From NCBI GenBank assembly GCA_030824575.1, contig JAVBXL010000223.1, positions 62,001-126,000 on the forward strand: a DNA stretch of 64,000 bases. The letters run 5' to 3'. The notes under the pieces were generated by a model. It saw nothing but the letters and a program-made list of their open reading frames with translations, did no database searches and was not told the origin of the DNA. The position numbers and the translations under genes were made by a program. This DNA is from a bacterium (GTDB lineage: Bacteria > Pseudomonadota > Alphaproteobacteria > Sphingomonadales > Sphingomonadaceae). Positions 20,189 through 29,481 of the stretch are shown one piece after another; position 1 is the stretch's first letter, and the number at the start of each line of letters is the position of its first letter.

Positions 20189-20482
20189 CTAGCTAGGACG
20201 GTAGAGTTCAAGCGTGCAAAAGATTAGCCCGCAAACTGTTCCGACAACTCCGGCGATGCGAAGGCGCTTCGGATCACGCAACCAAGGGTAGGCTTGGTAG
20301 CTGCGCTGTTCCTCAAAGAACTCGTCGTCACCCTTAGCAATCCGGGTTTCAACGGTCTGCGCTCGCTTGTGTGGCCACAGGGCCAGCGAGAGGCAGCTTA
20401 GCGTCATAACGATACCGTAGATCAGCAAAATAACGCCCCCTTCAGACGCACGAACCTTACATGGCCAACGGCAGCTAACCAA
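20189..20482 (-). CDS. Hypothetical small membrane protein
   Basis: Two predicted TM helices (VILLIYGIVMTLSCLSLALW; IAGVVGTVCGLIFCTLELY). Confidence 0.55.
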   Translation of the reverse strand: MVSCRWPCKVRASEGGVILLIYGIVMTLSCLSLALWPHKRAQTVETRIAKGDDEFFEEQRSYQAYPWLRDPKRLRIAGVVGTVCGLIFCTLELYRPS

Positions 20483-20624
20483 CGGATTTTGTCATTCAGT
20501 CTTCGACCTACCATGAGAATGAGCGGCCAGTCTGGGGATGCTTATGATCACGACCGAACGGCAATTTCTGGCCGCTTGCGGTAACTCGACTCGCTCCACC
20601 CAATACCGCCTATCCGGTCCACCC

Positions 20625-21788
20625 TCAGCCTTGCTCCCCGACCGACCGCACCGGCTGCACTTCCGCATAAGGCATGATTGCCTTCCCGTCCGGCCCCGCG
20701 GTGATGCTGGTCTGCGTCGGATAGGCGAACTCGATCCCTTCGGCGTTGAAGCGTTTCCAGATGGCGAGGCCGATGCGGTGCCGCATTTCGAAATAGTCGT
20801 GATGGTCGGGATCGGGCACGTCGAAATTGAGCTGATAGTCCAGGCTGCTGGCACCAAAGGCGATGATTCCGGCATTGACGAAGATCAGTCCTTCGGCTTC
20901 TACAATCTCTTCAAGGATGGCCGGGATCGCTTCCGCCTTCGCCTCGTCGGTCTGGTAGATGATGCCGATGGCGTAGGTGACGCGGCGCTGGGTCAGCGTT
21001 TGCAGGCTGGTGATTTCCTTTTGCAGCAGATTGGCGTTGGACACGACCTTGCGCTCGCCGGACATGGCGCGCAGGCGGGTGCTTTTGAGGCCGATCCGCT
21101 CGACCCGCGCGGTCGTCTGATCGAACTGGATGATCTCGCCGCGGCGGAACGGCTTGTCGAAGATGATCGAGAGCGCGGCGAACAGGTCGGAGAAGATGCC
21201 TTGTGCGGCGAGGCCGATGGCGATGCCGCCAATGCCCAGACCCGCGACCAGGCCAGTGACGTTGACGCCCAGATTGTCGAGCACCACGATCGTCGCGATC
21301 GCGAACAGGGCGAAGCTGACCAGCACGCGGATGAGGCCCATGGCGTTGGCCAGCGTCTCGCCTCCGCCATCCTCCGCCAGCGTCTTGCGCTCGATGAGGC
21401 CCAGGATGATTTCCCGCGCCCACAGTGCGGCCTGCAGCACGGTGGCGATGGTGAAGAGGAAGCCGATGGTCTTGGCCAGCGCGGGCGGCGCGTCGGCATA
21501 GCCCACGACCAGCCGGGCGGCGACCAGCACCATGAAATAATGGGTGGTGCGCGCCGCCGCGCGGCCCAGAACATTGGTATAGCCCAGCGGATCGCCGCGA
21601 TGGCCCTTGTGCCTCTTGCCCAGTTCGCGCAGCGCGGTCAGCGCCAGATAGATGAGGACGGCCGCGCCGATCGCGATCAGGATCTGGACATAATGGACCT
21701 GGAACCAGGCGATTGTGGAGTCCCACATTGCACGCAGATTGGGTGCCTGCACCGTAATGGCGGGGGCGGGGTCTTTTGTATCGGCCAT
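20625..21788 (-). CDS. MscS-family mechanosensitive ion channel
   Basis: LGVNVTGLVAGLGIGGIAIGLAAQGIFSDLFAALSIIFDKPFRRGEIIQ. Confidence 0.93.
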   Translation of the reverse strand: MADTKDPAPAITVQAPNLRAMWDSTIAWFQVHYVQILIAIGAAVLIYLALTALRELGKRHKGHRGDPLGYTNVLGRAAARTTHYFMVLVAARLVVGYADAPPALAKTIGFLFTIATVLQAALWAREIILGLIERKTLAEDGGGETLANAMGLIRVLVSFALFAIATIVVLDNLGVNVTGLVAGLGIGGIAIGLAAQGIFSDLFAALSIIFDKPFRRGEIIQFDQTTARVERIGLKSTRLRAMSGERKVVSNANLLQKEITSLQTLTQRRVTYAIGIIYQTDEAKAEAIPAILEEIVEAEGLIFVNAGIIAFGASSLDYQLNFDVPDPDHHDYFEMRHRIGLAIWKRFNAEGIEFAYPTQTSITAGPDGKAIMPYAEVQPVRSVGEQG

Positions 21789-21815
21789 GCTATTCCGTTT
21801 TAATAGTTTAGCGGA

Positions 21816-22823
21816 TCAAGCCGCCACTGCTAACGGCGTGCAATCCGCGATCCCGTCGAGAAATGCAATCAGGCCGCGCTCTCCGCGCGATAGATAGCGC
21901 GTCTGACGCGGCAGGCGAAGCCCTTCCCGCCAGGCATCCTGCCCGTCCTTGCACAGCGCCAGCAAAGCGGGATGGACATAACTTTTACGGCTGATCGCCG
22001 GCGTGTTGCCCAGCGCCTGCGCCACCGGTTCGAGCAATTGCTTCAAGGAGACATGCCCCGCCGCCAGCGTTTCGAAGGCGATGGTGGACGCGCCCCAGGT
22101 GCGGAAATGCTTGGCGGTGAAGGGGCCGCCCATGGCGTCGGCGATATAGGCGTTGACGTCGCTCGACGTGATCGGCCGGGCGTCGCCATCCTCGTCCAGA
22201 TATTGGAACAGATGCTGGCCGGGCAAATCCTGCACCTGTCGCACGAAGCGGAGGAGGCGGGTGTCGGTGATGGTGAGTTGCTGCTCCTTGCCCGATTTGG
22301 CGCGGTAACGCAGCGTCAGCGACTTGCCGGACAGGTCGACATGGCGGCGGCGCAGCGTGGTCGCGCCGAAACTTTTGTTGGTCGTCGCATAATGTTCGTT
22401 GCCCACGCGCAACTTGCCCAGGTCGAGCAGGCGGACGACGGCGGCGATCGTGCGGTCCTTGCGCAGGCCGCGGCGCGACAGATCGGCCTCCAGCCGCGCG
22501 CGCAGTTTGGGCAGGGCGCGGCCGAAATCCGGGCAACCGGCATATTTCTCCGCGTCCCGTGCGGCTCGGAAATCAGGATGATAGCGATATTGTTTCCGGC
22601 CGCGATCGTCATAGCCGGTCGCCTGGATATGGCCCAGGCCCGACGGGCAATACCAGCAATCGACATAAGCGGGCGGCAGGGCGATCGCGTTCAGCCGGTC
22701 GATTTCGTCCCGGTCGGTGATGCGGTTACCATCGACGTCATAATAGGCCCAGCCGCGTTTGAGCCTGCGCCGGGTGATGCCAGGCGTGGCGTCATCGGTG
22801 GCGGTGATCGGGGGTTGGGCCAT
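21816..22823 (-). CDS. Type IB DNA topoisomerase
   Basis: LRKDRTIAAVVRLLDLGKLRVGNEHYATTNKSFGATTLRRRHVDL...FRTWGASTIAFETLA...KSYVHPALLAL. Confidence 0.93.
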   Translation of the reverse strand: MAQPPITATDDATPGITRRRLKRGWAYYDVDGNRITDRDEIDRLNAIALPPAYVDCWYCPSGLGHIQATGYDDRGRKQYRYHPDFRAARDAEKYAGCPDFGRALPKLRARLEADLSRRGLRKDRTIAAVVRLLDLGKLRVGNEHYATTNKSFGATTLRRRHVDLSGKSLTLRYRAKSGKEQQLTITDTRLLRFVRQVQDLPGQHLFQYLDEDGDARPITSSDVNAYIADAMGGPFTAKHFRTWGASTIAFETLAAGHVSLKQLLEPVAQALGNTPAISRKSYVHPALLALCKDGQDAWREGLRLPRQTRYLSRGERGLIAFLDGIADCTPLAVAA

Positions 22824-22944
22824 CTATCCTGCTCGTTATCTTATTGTTGATGAAGCCCGAAAACCCGCTGTTCGTCGCTTTCGTTCCGCAACTTCTCCCG
22901 CCGCTGCCCGTTAGGACAAGCCAGCCCCCAAGAAGGAAAATTCC

Positions 22945-23499
22945 ATGCCCGCCATCGCAGAAAGCCGCATCCTGATCATCGCGACCGACGGGTTCGAACA
23001 GTCCGAACTGTTCGATCCGCGCCAGGCCCTGATCGACGCGGGGGCGGAGGTCGTACTCGCTTCGCCCGATACGAAGCCCATTCAAGGCATGAAGCATGAC
23101 GAGAAGGGTGATACGATCACGCCCGAAATCACGCTGGAGGCGGTGAAGATCGCGGAATATGATGGCCTGATCCTGCCGGGCGGGGTGGCCAATCCCGATA
23201 CGCTGCGGATGAACGAGAAGGCGGTGGCGCTCATCCGCGCCTTCGTCGAATCAGGCAAGCCCGTGGCGGCCATCTGCCATGCGCCTTGGCTGCTTGTGGA
23301 GGCGGACGTGGTGCGCGGGAAGACGGTCACCAGCTGGCCGTCGGTGCGCACCGACCTCGCCAATGCCGGTGGTCAGGTAGTCGACCAGCCGGTGGCGATC
23401 GACGGCAACATCATCACCAGCCGCAATCCCGACGACATTCCCGCCTTTGTCGATGCGTTCAAGGCAGCGGTGAGCGAATCGCAGACGGTCGCAGCCTGA
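22945..23499 (+). CDS. DJ-1/PfpI family protein (type 1 glutamine amidotransferase-like)
   Basis: YDGLILPGGVANPDTLRMNEKAVALIRAFVESGKPVAAICHAPWLLVEA. Confidence 0.94.
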   Translation: MPAIAESRILIIATDGFEQSELFDPRQALIDAGAEVVLASPDTKPIQGMKHDEKGDTITPEITLEAVKIAEYDGLILPGGVANPDTLRMNEKAVALIRAFVESGKPVAAICHAPWLLVEADVVRGKTVTSWPSVRTDLANAGGQVVDQPVAIDGNIITSRNPDDIPAFVDAFKAAVSESQTVAA

Positions 23500-24166
23500 G
23501 CGGCGGGATACCCAGACGCCAGGGCGTGACCGTGCGGCGGAGCAGCGAGAGATAAGCCAGCGTCCATGCCGCGCAGACGGTAAGCGTCGGCGCAGCAAAA
23601 GCCACGGTGCCGGGAACGAAGACGGCGGCGGCGGCAGCGGCGATGCTGCCGCCCAGCACGACCGCCAGGGCGCGCGGCTCCCCATCGGGGCCGCGCAGCC
23701 AGACCATCGCGGCAGTCACGCCGGTTAGGAAGCTGAGTATCAGGTGCAGCGTGGCCGGACCCGGCAGGCCGAGCGCGGCGATCAGCAGCGTGAGGATCGC
23801 CGCCGCTGATGCCAGCGGAACCCGGCCGAGCAGCCGGGTGGTCAGCGGATAGGCGAGCAGTTCACAGGCCAGCGCGGTCAGCAGGATAGCGATAGCCAGG
23901 TCGGCATGACCGGCGATCAGGGCGACCACCGCGGCCGCGCCCCAGCGGATGAGGCGGGTGGGTGCCATCAGGATATGGCTGACCCACTCCCGCGCGCCAG
24001 GCCGCGGAGTGAAACGGCGATCGGCAAGTCGCAACTGGAAACCGCCGACCAGCAGCAAGGCGTCGATGCCCCAGGGCAGCAGGCCCGGCGCCTGCCATGA
24101 ACAGGCGAGCAACAGGCCAAGCAGCAGGCCGTGGGCGAGCCCCAACAGGCGCAAATCCCCTCTCAT
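23459..24166 (-). CDS. Hypothetical multi-TM membrane protein
   Basis: Start MRGDLRLLGLAHG overlaps the upstream stop (ATGA at 24163-24166); many hydrophobic helices; the annotated upstream extension overlaps the O-ligase gene. Confidence 0.6.
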   Translation of the reverse strand: MRGDLRLLGLAHGLLLGLLLACSWQAPGLLPWGIDALLLVGGFQLRLADRRFTPRPGAREWVSHILMAPTRLIRWGAAAVVALIAGHADLAIAILLTALACELLAYPLTTRLLGRVPLASAAAILTLLIAALGLPGPATLHLILSFLTGVTAAMVWLRGPDGEPRALAVVLGGSIAAAAAAVFVPGTVAFAAPTLTVCAAWTLAYLSLLRRTVTPWRLGIPPLRLRPSAIRSPLP

Positions 24167-25527
24167 GCCGGAAGGCCGTGCCGCGCGGCGAGCGTGGCGG
24201 CCAGATCGCGCTTCGCCGCGTCCTTGCGCAGGCGGGTGACATAGGTGTCCAGACCGATCTGAAGCGCGAGCATCATGAAGATGAAGGGTTGATAGGCGAT
24301 GCCCACAAACAGCGATCCGATCATATAGATGACATGGCCCTGTTGCAGGGCCGATGCGAAGGGCGAGATCCAAGCTTCGTCCGGGCCGTCTCTTTTGCGA
24401 TAGGTGCGGCGGATCATTTCGGTGCGGATGAAGCAGATGCCATGGATCAGTGCCCAGATGAAGAAACCGAAATAGCCCTGTTCGCCCAGCATCTCGAAAT
24501 AGGCGCTGTGATAGGCGCGGCCCTTGTCGGTGACGATGCGCCGTTCGATTCGCGCGCCGCCGCTGTCGACCACGGTGCTCTGGGCGAAATAGGTGAAGCT
24601 GTTCTGGAGATAATTGTCGAAGCCGCCGCCGCCCGGATGCTGCTTCACATAATCAAGCGTCCACATCCACACCGCGACGCGGGTGGCGGCGCTCTCGTCG
24701 CCCTGGTGATTCTCGATCGTCTCCATCCGCTGGGTGAAGCTGGCGGGAAGGAAGGGAATGGAGGCCAGCGCCGCCACGGCCAGCAGCGGGCCATAGACGA
24801 ATTTGCGCTTCGACCGCACCAGCATCATGCCGGCCAAAATGACGATGCAGACGAGGCCGGTGCGCGCTTCCGTGCCGATCGGCATCAGCATGCAGGCCAG
24901 GCACAGGGCGTAGCAGAAGCTCTTCACCTTCCAGTCCGGCGGGAAGATGGTGCCATGCTGCGAGAGCCAGAGGATCAGCGGCATCAGCGAGATGGCGACG
25001 CAGCTGATGATGGAGCCTTCATACAGGCCGCTATTATTTTCGACCATCAGGTTCAGGACGCCATAGCCGCCGCCCGACAGCGCGGTCTTCATGCCGCCAT
25101 TGATGATGATGGTGCTGGCGCAGAGAATCATGAACACGGTCAGCGCCTCGATCCGCAACCGCGTGCGCAGCGCCAGCGGCAGGAAGATGCCGGCGATGAT
25201 CGCCTTCCACACCCAATTCCATTTGGTGAGCGCTTCGGCCGGGAAATCGGCGGTCAGGGTGGTATAGCCGCAATAGGCGACCAGTATGAGCATCAGCCCC
25301 TGTCGCACCGAGAATCGGCAATCCTTCTTGTCGTCCATCACCAGCCAGGCGCCGACCATCGCGGCGAACGCCATGGCGGAAATGGGGATGGTGTTGAGCA
25401 AGAAATAGGACAGGCGCTGGGGCGAGACGATGTCGATATAGGCATAGACCGCGACCAGCAGGAACGGCCGTTTCAGGCCCATCAGGCCGAAGATTCCCAA
25501 GAAGGCGATGAAGAACAGGTCACGCAT
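24163..25527 (-). CDS. Putative O-glycosylation ligase, exosortase A-system-associated (Wzy/WaaL-like)
   Basis: MRDLFFIAFLGIFGLMGLKRPFLLVAVYAYIDIVSPQRLSYFLL..., MPIGTEARTGLV, AYHSAYFEMLGEQGYFGF. Confidence 0.85.
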   Translation of the reverse strand: MRDLFFIAFLGIFGLMGLKRPFLLVAVYAYIDIVSPQRLSYFLLNTIPISAMAFAAMVGAWLVMDDKKDCRFSVRQGLMLILVAYCGYTTLTADFPAEALTKWNWVWKAIIAGIFLPLALRTRLRIEALTVFMILCASTIIINGGMKTALSGGGYGVLNLMVENNSGLYEGSIISCVAISLMPLILWLSQHGTIFPPDWKVKSFCYALCLACMLMPIGTEARTGLVCIVILAGMMLVRSKRKFVYGPLLAVAALASIPFLPASFTQRMETIENHQGDESAATRVAVWMWTLDYVKQHPGGGGFDNYLQNSFTYFAQSTVVDSGGARIERRIVTDKGRAYHSAYFEMLGEQGYFGFFIWALIHGICFIRTEMIRRTYRKRDGPDEAWISPFASALQQGHVIYMIGSLFVGIAYQPFIFMMLALQIGLDTYVTRLRKDAAKRDLAATLAARHGLPA

Positions 25528-25762
25528 CGGCGTGCGGCTCCGACGCCGAAGGAAGCGAAGGCGGCGGGTCGCGATCCAGGTCAGCGCGCGGCAACAGCCG
25601 CCATGCGGCGAGCAGGATCACGCCATGGCTGATCAGCAGGGAGAGGGCGTCGATCATCGCGCGTCGATCATAGAGGGGGGAGTGATTCCGTTCGGCACGA
25701 TTCCCCCATAGCGAGACAGAGTTGACGGGCCGTTAAACCTTTTTCGGCAAACAGATCGGGCT

Positions 25763-26989
25763 ATGACTCGCATTCTCCATGTTCTGGACCACAGTCTGCC
25801 GCTGCACAGCGGCTACACCTTTCGCACCCGTGCGATCCTGCGTGCGCAGATGGCCAGGGGGTGGGAGGTGCGCGGCATCACTGGCCACCGCCACGCGGCG
25901 CAGGGCGCGCAGGAGGAAGTGGTCGACGGCCTGACATTCCACCGCACGCCGGGCGAACCGGCCAGCGGCAATCCGCTGATTCGCGAATGGCGTGACATTT
26001 CGGCCCACGCCGATGCGATCGACGCGCTGGTGCGGGCATGGCGGCCGGACGTCATCCACGCCCATTCGCCGGTATTGAACGCCATCGCGGCGCAGCGCGT
26101 GGCCAAGCGCCATGGCCTACCGATGATCTACGAAATCCGTGCCTTTTGGGAGGATGCGGCGGTCGGCAACGGCACTGGAGCCGAGGGCAATCCGCGCTAT
26201 TGGCTGACGCGCCAGCTAGAAACCCATGCGGTGCGCGCGGCGGATGCCGTGGCGGTGATCTGCGAAGGGCTGCGCAGCGACCTGATCGCGCGCGGCGTGG
26301 ATGCGGACAAGATCGTAGTGTCGCCCAATGGCGTCGATATGGACCAGTTCGGCACGCCGGTCGATCGCGACCCGGCGCTGACCGCAAAACTGGGCCTCGA
26401 AGGGGCCGACGTGGTCGGCTTCATCGGCAGCTTCTACGATTATGAGGGGCTGGACGACCTGATCGCCGCGATGCCACGACTCGTGCGCGCCCGGCCCAGG
26501 GCCAAGCTGCTGCTGGTCGGTGGCGGCCCGCGCGAGCAGGCGTTGCGGGACCAGGCGCTGGCGTCGCCCTTTGCCGACCATATCGTCTTTGTCGGGCGGG
26601 TGCCGCATGACCAGGTCGAACATTATTATGCGCAGGTCGATATATTGGCTTACCCGCGCAAGGCGATGCGCCTGACCGATCTGGTGACGCCCCTGAAGCC
26701 TTTGGAGGCGATGGCGCAGGGGCGCTTGGTGGCGGCGTCCAGTGTCGGCGGGCATCGCGAACTGATCGAGGATGGCGTTACTGGCACATTGTTCGCGCCC
26801 GACGATCCAGCCGCGATCGCCGCGGCGCTGGCGGAGATGTTCGCGAATCGCGGCGATTGGGATGAACGCCGCGCCGTCGCCCTCGCTTTTGTGGAGCGTG
26901 AGCGTAACTGGTCGTCAAACATTGTGCGTTATGAACCCGTTTACCAGCGGCTGCTGGCGCGTCCCGCACGGACGCGCGCGGCCGCATGA
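25763..26989 (+). CDS. Glycosyltransferase (GT4), exosortase A-system-associated type
   Basis: MTRILHVLDHSLPLHSGYTFRTRAILRAQMARGWEVRGITG is characteristic; GT4 core VGGGPREQAL, PLKPLEAMAQG. Confidence 0.87.
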   Translation: MTRILHVLDHSLPLHSGYTFRTRAILRAQMARGWEVRGITGHRHAAQGAQEEVVDGLTFHRTPGEPASGNPLIREWRDISAHADAIDALVRAWRPDVIHAHSPVLNAIAAQRVAKRHGLPMIYEIRAFWEDAAVGNGTGAEGNPRYWLTRQLETHAVRAADAVAVICEGLRSDLIARGVDADKIVVSPNGVDMDQFGTPVDRDPALTAKLGLEGADVVGFIGSFYDYEGLDDLIAAMPRLVRARPRAKLLLVGGGPREQALRDQALASPFADHIVFVGRVPHDQVEHYYAQVDILAYPRKAMRLTDLVTPLKPLEAMAQGRLVAASSVGGHRELIEDGVTGTLFAPDDPAAIAAALAEMFANRGDWDERRAVALAFVERERNWSSNIVRYEPVYQRLLARPARTRAAA

Positions 26990-27007
26990 GCAAAGGTTGA
27001 ACATAAG

Positions 27008-28027
27008 GTGGCGGCGGGAGTCATCAGCAGGCGGGGCATGGCGATCGCCGCACTGGCCGGTCTGGCGGCTGCGCTGCTGGTGTTGTGGATGCCGGTCGGC
27101 CTGGTCGAGATGATCGTGGCGTCCAGTGGCCTCAGTGAAGCGCTGCCGGCCGCGGCGCCGCCGCTGGGATTGAAGGCGCGGCTGATGATGGCGGGTTTTG
27201 CGGGCGTCATGGCGATTGGCCTAGTCGGCCTGGCCCGCCGCGATGCGGATGCGCCGGAACAAGATAGGCCGGAACAAGATAATGGGAAAGGACGCGCCCA
27301 TCGCGTCCAGGGAGCACATAAAATGGGTTTCGCATTCTCCAAGCTGACCGCGCTGGCGCGGGGCCGTGCTGCACCGGGTATCGAACCGGACGCGCCGATC
27401 CTGCGGCGCGCCGACGCCCATCCTGACGCGCCGTCCCGCCCGCCGATCTTCGCCAGCCGGGATTTCGACGGGATCGATATCTTCCCGCGCGCCGAATCGG
27501 GGCGTCGTTCGCTGGTGGCGCATCGCGATCCGGAGCGCGAGGCGGTCGTGCCGCTCGGCAAGCTGGCCATGCCCAGCGCGCCCATGCCGCTGGCGGAGGC
27601 GGAACTGCCGCAACCGGCCTTTCTGCGCCCGGCCGGTCCCTTTGCCGCGCCGACCCTGGTCGAAGACGATAGCGAGGATGATGGCGCGGACGAAGACTAT
27701 GTCGCGTTCGAACCATTGCCGGTCGCGGCTGAATGGGCCGCTCCTGCGACGCCTGCCTTCGTCGCCCAGCCTGCCGACGCGATCCGCCCTGCGCCTTTGC
27801 CGATGCCCTCCACCCATGGCCTGTCGATCAGCGAACTGACCGAGCGGCTGGAACGCGGGTTGACGCACCGGTCGCGGAAAATGTCCTCGGCCGGGGCCGG
27901 TGACGGCGTGATCGCCGACATGCCGGTCGCATCGGCCGTGCCGGTGCGCGCGGCGGTGGAACAGGATGCCGACGAAGCGCTGCGCGCGGCGCTTGGTGCG
28001 CTGCGTTCCATGACCGGGCGACGGTAA
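27008..28027 (+). CDS. Hypothetical membrane-anchored protein with long disordered region
   Basis: Two N-terminal TM segments, low-complexity acidic/Pro middle, helical C-terminus ISELTERLERGLTHRSRK. Confidence 0.6.
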   Translation: MAAGVISRRGMAIAALAGLAAALLVLWMPVGLVEMIVASSGLSEALPAAAPPLGLKARLMMAGFAGVMAIGLVGLARRDADAPEQDRPEQDNGKGRAHRVQGAHKMGFAFSKLTALARGRAAPGIEPDAPILRRADAHPDAPSRPPIFASRDFDGIDIFPRAESGRRSLVAHRDPEREAVVPLGKLAMPSAPMPLAEAELPQPAFLRPAGPFAAPTLVEDDSEDDGADEDYVAFEPLPVAAEWAAPATPAFVAQPADAIRPAPLPMPSTHGLSISELTERLERGLTHRSRKMSSAGAGDGVIADMPVASAVPVRAAVEQDADEALRAALGALRSMTGRR

Positions 28028-28047
28028 GCCGCCGCCCGGCACAGGTC

Positions 28048-28419
28048 TTACCAGTCTTCGATCGTCAGGGCCGACAGTTCCAGCCAGACGCTTTCCATGT
28101 CCGCATCGCCATCATCGACGCTGATGTCGGCGACGAAATGGTCCGGCAGCATCCATTCGGCATCGGCCAGGCCAGCCATGAAGGCGCTGCCGCGTTCGGG
28201 GAAGTCATCCCCGCTCAGGCGCAGCCGCACCATATGACGCTGCCCTTGGAACAGGGCGCTGGCCCAGGGGCGGCTGACCGCCCGTTCGACAATGGCGGGC
28301 TGGCCCGCGCGTGCCAACAGCTGCGCGAGCAAAGGTGGCAGCGGGCTGGCCCTTTTTCTTCCTATTCCTTTATTTCGGATGAGGTTGGCCGGGCCGAACC
28401 CATGATCCAGACTTGTCAT
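28048..28419 (-). CDS. Hypothetical protein, downstream gene of a translationally coupled pair
   Basis: ATG overlaps TGA of the upstream 61-aa gene (caATGAca); AGGAG upstream. Confidence 0.65.
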   Translation of the reverse strand: MTSLDHGFGPANLIRNKGIGRKRASPLPPLLAQLLARAGQPAIVERAVSRPWASALFQGQRHMVRLRLSGDDFPERGSAFMAGLADAEWMLPDHFVADISVDDGDADMESVWLELSALTIEDW

Positions 28420-28601
28420 TGGCTGATGCTCCTGCGATAAGTGTTCATGAAATGTTCTACTCTCCTCCTTATGCGATCGCCGGGTTGCCGACCCAGGCGC
28501 AGATCGAAAACCAGGCGCGGATCACGCGCGCAGCGGCGTCCGAAGGTGGTTGGCCGCATCTTAAATTCGCGAAGAAATTGCTCGATCACACGCAGCAACA
28601 T
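28416..28601 (-). CDS. Small basic hypothetical protein (61 aa), possible DNA-binding
   Basis: MLLRVIEQFLREFKMRPTTFGRRCARDPRLVFDLRLGRQPGDRIRRRVEHFMNTYRRSISQ; strong ggggag RBS; coupled to next gene. Confidence 0.6.
   Translation of the reverse strand: MLLRVIEQFLREFKMRPTTFGRRCARDPRLVFDLRLGRQPGDRIRRRVEHFMNTYRRSISQ
28443..28457. promoter_or_regulatory. GTTC-N7-GTTC motif (alphaproteobacterial LexA/SOS-box-like)
   Basis: GTTCatgaaatGTTC, 24 bp upstream of the 28419 start. Confidence 0.4.
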
Positions 28602-28646
28602 AGGTCTTCTTCTCCCCAGTCAGCGCGACTCGCCCGCTGCAAGTCG

Positions 28647-28700
28647 ATAGGTTTATTCCTATCTCTAACGCAATTTCCTACTTGTCTAGGAAAATTCCTA
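28647..28700. promoter_or_regulatory. Array of three TTCCTA-containing operator-like palindromes
   Basis: ATAGG-tttatt-CCTAT (28647-28662), TTTCCTA-cttgtc-TAGGAAA (28674-28693), TAGGAA-aa-TTCCTA (28687-28700); TTCCTA recurs at 19-20 bp spacing. Confidence 0.65.
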
Positions 28701-28710
28701 TCATTATGGA

Positions 28711-29385
28711 TTGGATATGGATGAATCGGAACATGCCCGGATTGCGCTCGATCGGCTGATTGCCGACCGAGGGGAGAATTATGCCGATCTGTCCCGGCTG
28801 ATCGGTCGCAATCCCGCCTATATTCAGCAGTTCATCAAGCGTGGCACGCCGCGCAAGCTGGACGAGGAGGATCGGCGCGTGCTGGCGCGCTATTTCGGCG
28901 TGCCCGAACAGATGCTGGGCGGCGCGACGGCGCCGGTCGCGGCCCCCGCCCGGATGCGCGGGATGCCCGCGGTGGTCGCGGTGCCGCGGCTGGCGCTGGG
29001 CGCGTCGGCGGGCCTTGGGTCGCTGGACGAGGATGAGCAGGCGGCCGGCGTGATGGCGTTCGACGCGCGCTGGCTGCGCCATCTGGGCGTGCGGCCGCAG
29101 CGTGTGTCGATCATCCGGGTCGATGGCGAATCGATGGCGCCGACCCTGAACGACGGCGACGACATCATGGTCGATCATGACGATGATGCGGGCCGCCTGC
29201 GCGACGGCGTCTATGTGCTGCGGCTGGACGGCGTGCTGATGGTCAAGCGCGTCGCCATGGGGCCGCGGCGCGGCTGGTTCAGCGTAGTGAGCGACAATCC
29301 CCATTATCCCGACTGGGCGGACATCGACCCGGCGCTGGTGGATATTGTCGGCCGGGTCGTCTGGAGCGGCAGGCGCTTGCATTAG
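28711..29385 (+). CDS. S24-family (LexA/CI-like) HTH transcriptional regulator
   Basis: N-terminal HTH (NYADLSRLIGRNPAYIQQFIKRGTPRKL) and S24 peptidase domain (VDGESMAPTLNDGDDIMVD...DGVYVLRLDGVLMVKRV); TTG 28711 or ATG 28717 start. Confidence 0.9.
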   Translation: MDMDESEHARIALDRLIADRGENYADLSRLIGRNPAYIQQFIKRGTPRKLDEEDRRVLARYFGVPEQMLGGATAPVAAPARMRGMPAVVAVPRLALGASAGLGSLDEDEQAAGVMAFDARWLRHLGVRPQRVSIIRVDGESMAPTLNDGDDIMVDHDDDAGRLRDGVYVLRLDGVLMVKRVAMGPRRGWFSVVSDNPHYPDWADIDPALVDIVGRVVWSGRRLH

Positions 29386-29481
29386 CGGCGTCCGCCTCCC
29401 AATCCGTGAAGTGGATGTTTTCCGACTGTGTCGGGATAGACGGGACGGGCATGGCGTTATCGCTGCGCAAGAGGCGACGGC

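Noticed and set aside
22945-23499. Possible defence-associated protease
   Set aside because: Clear DJ-1/PfpI stress protein; no defence neighbours
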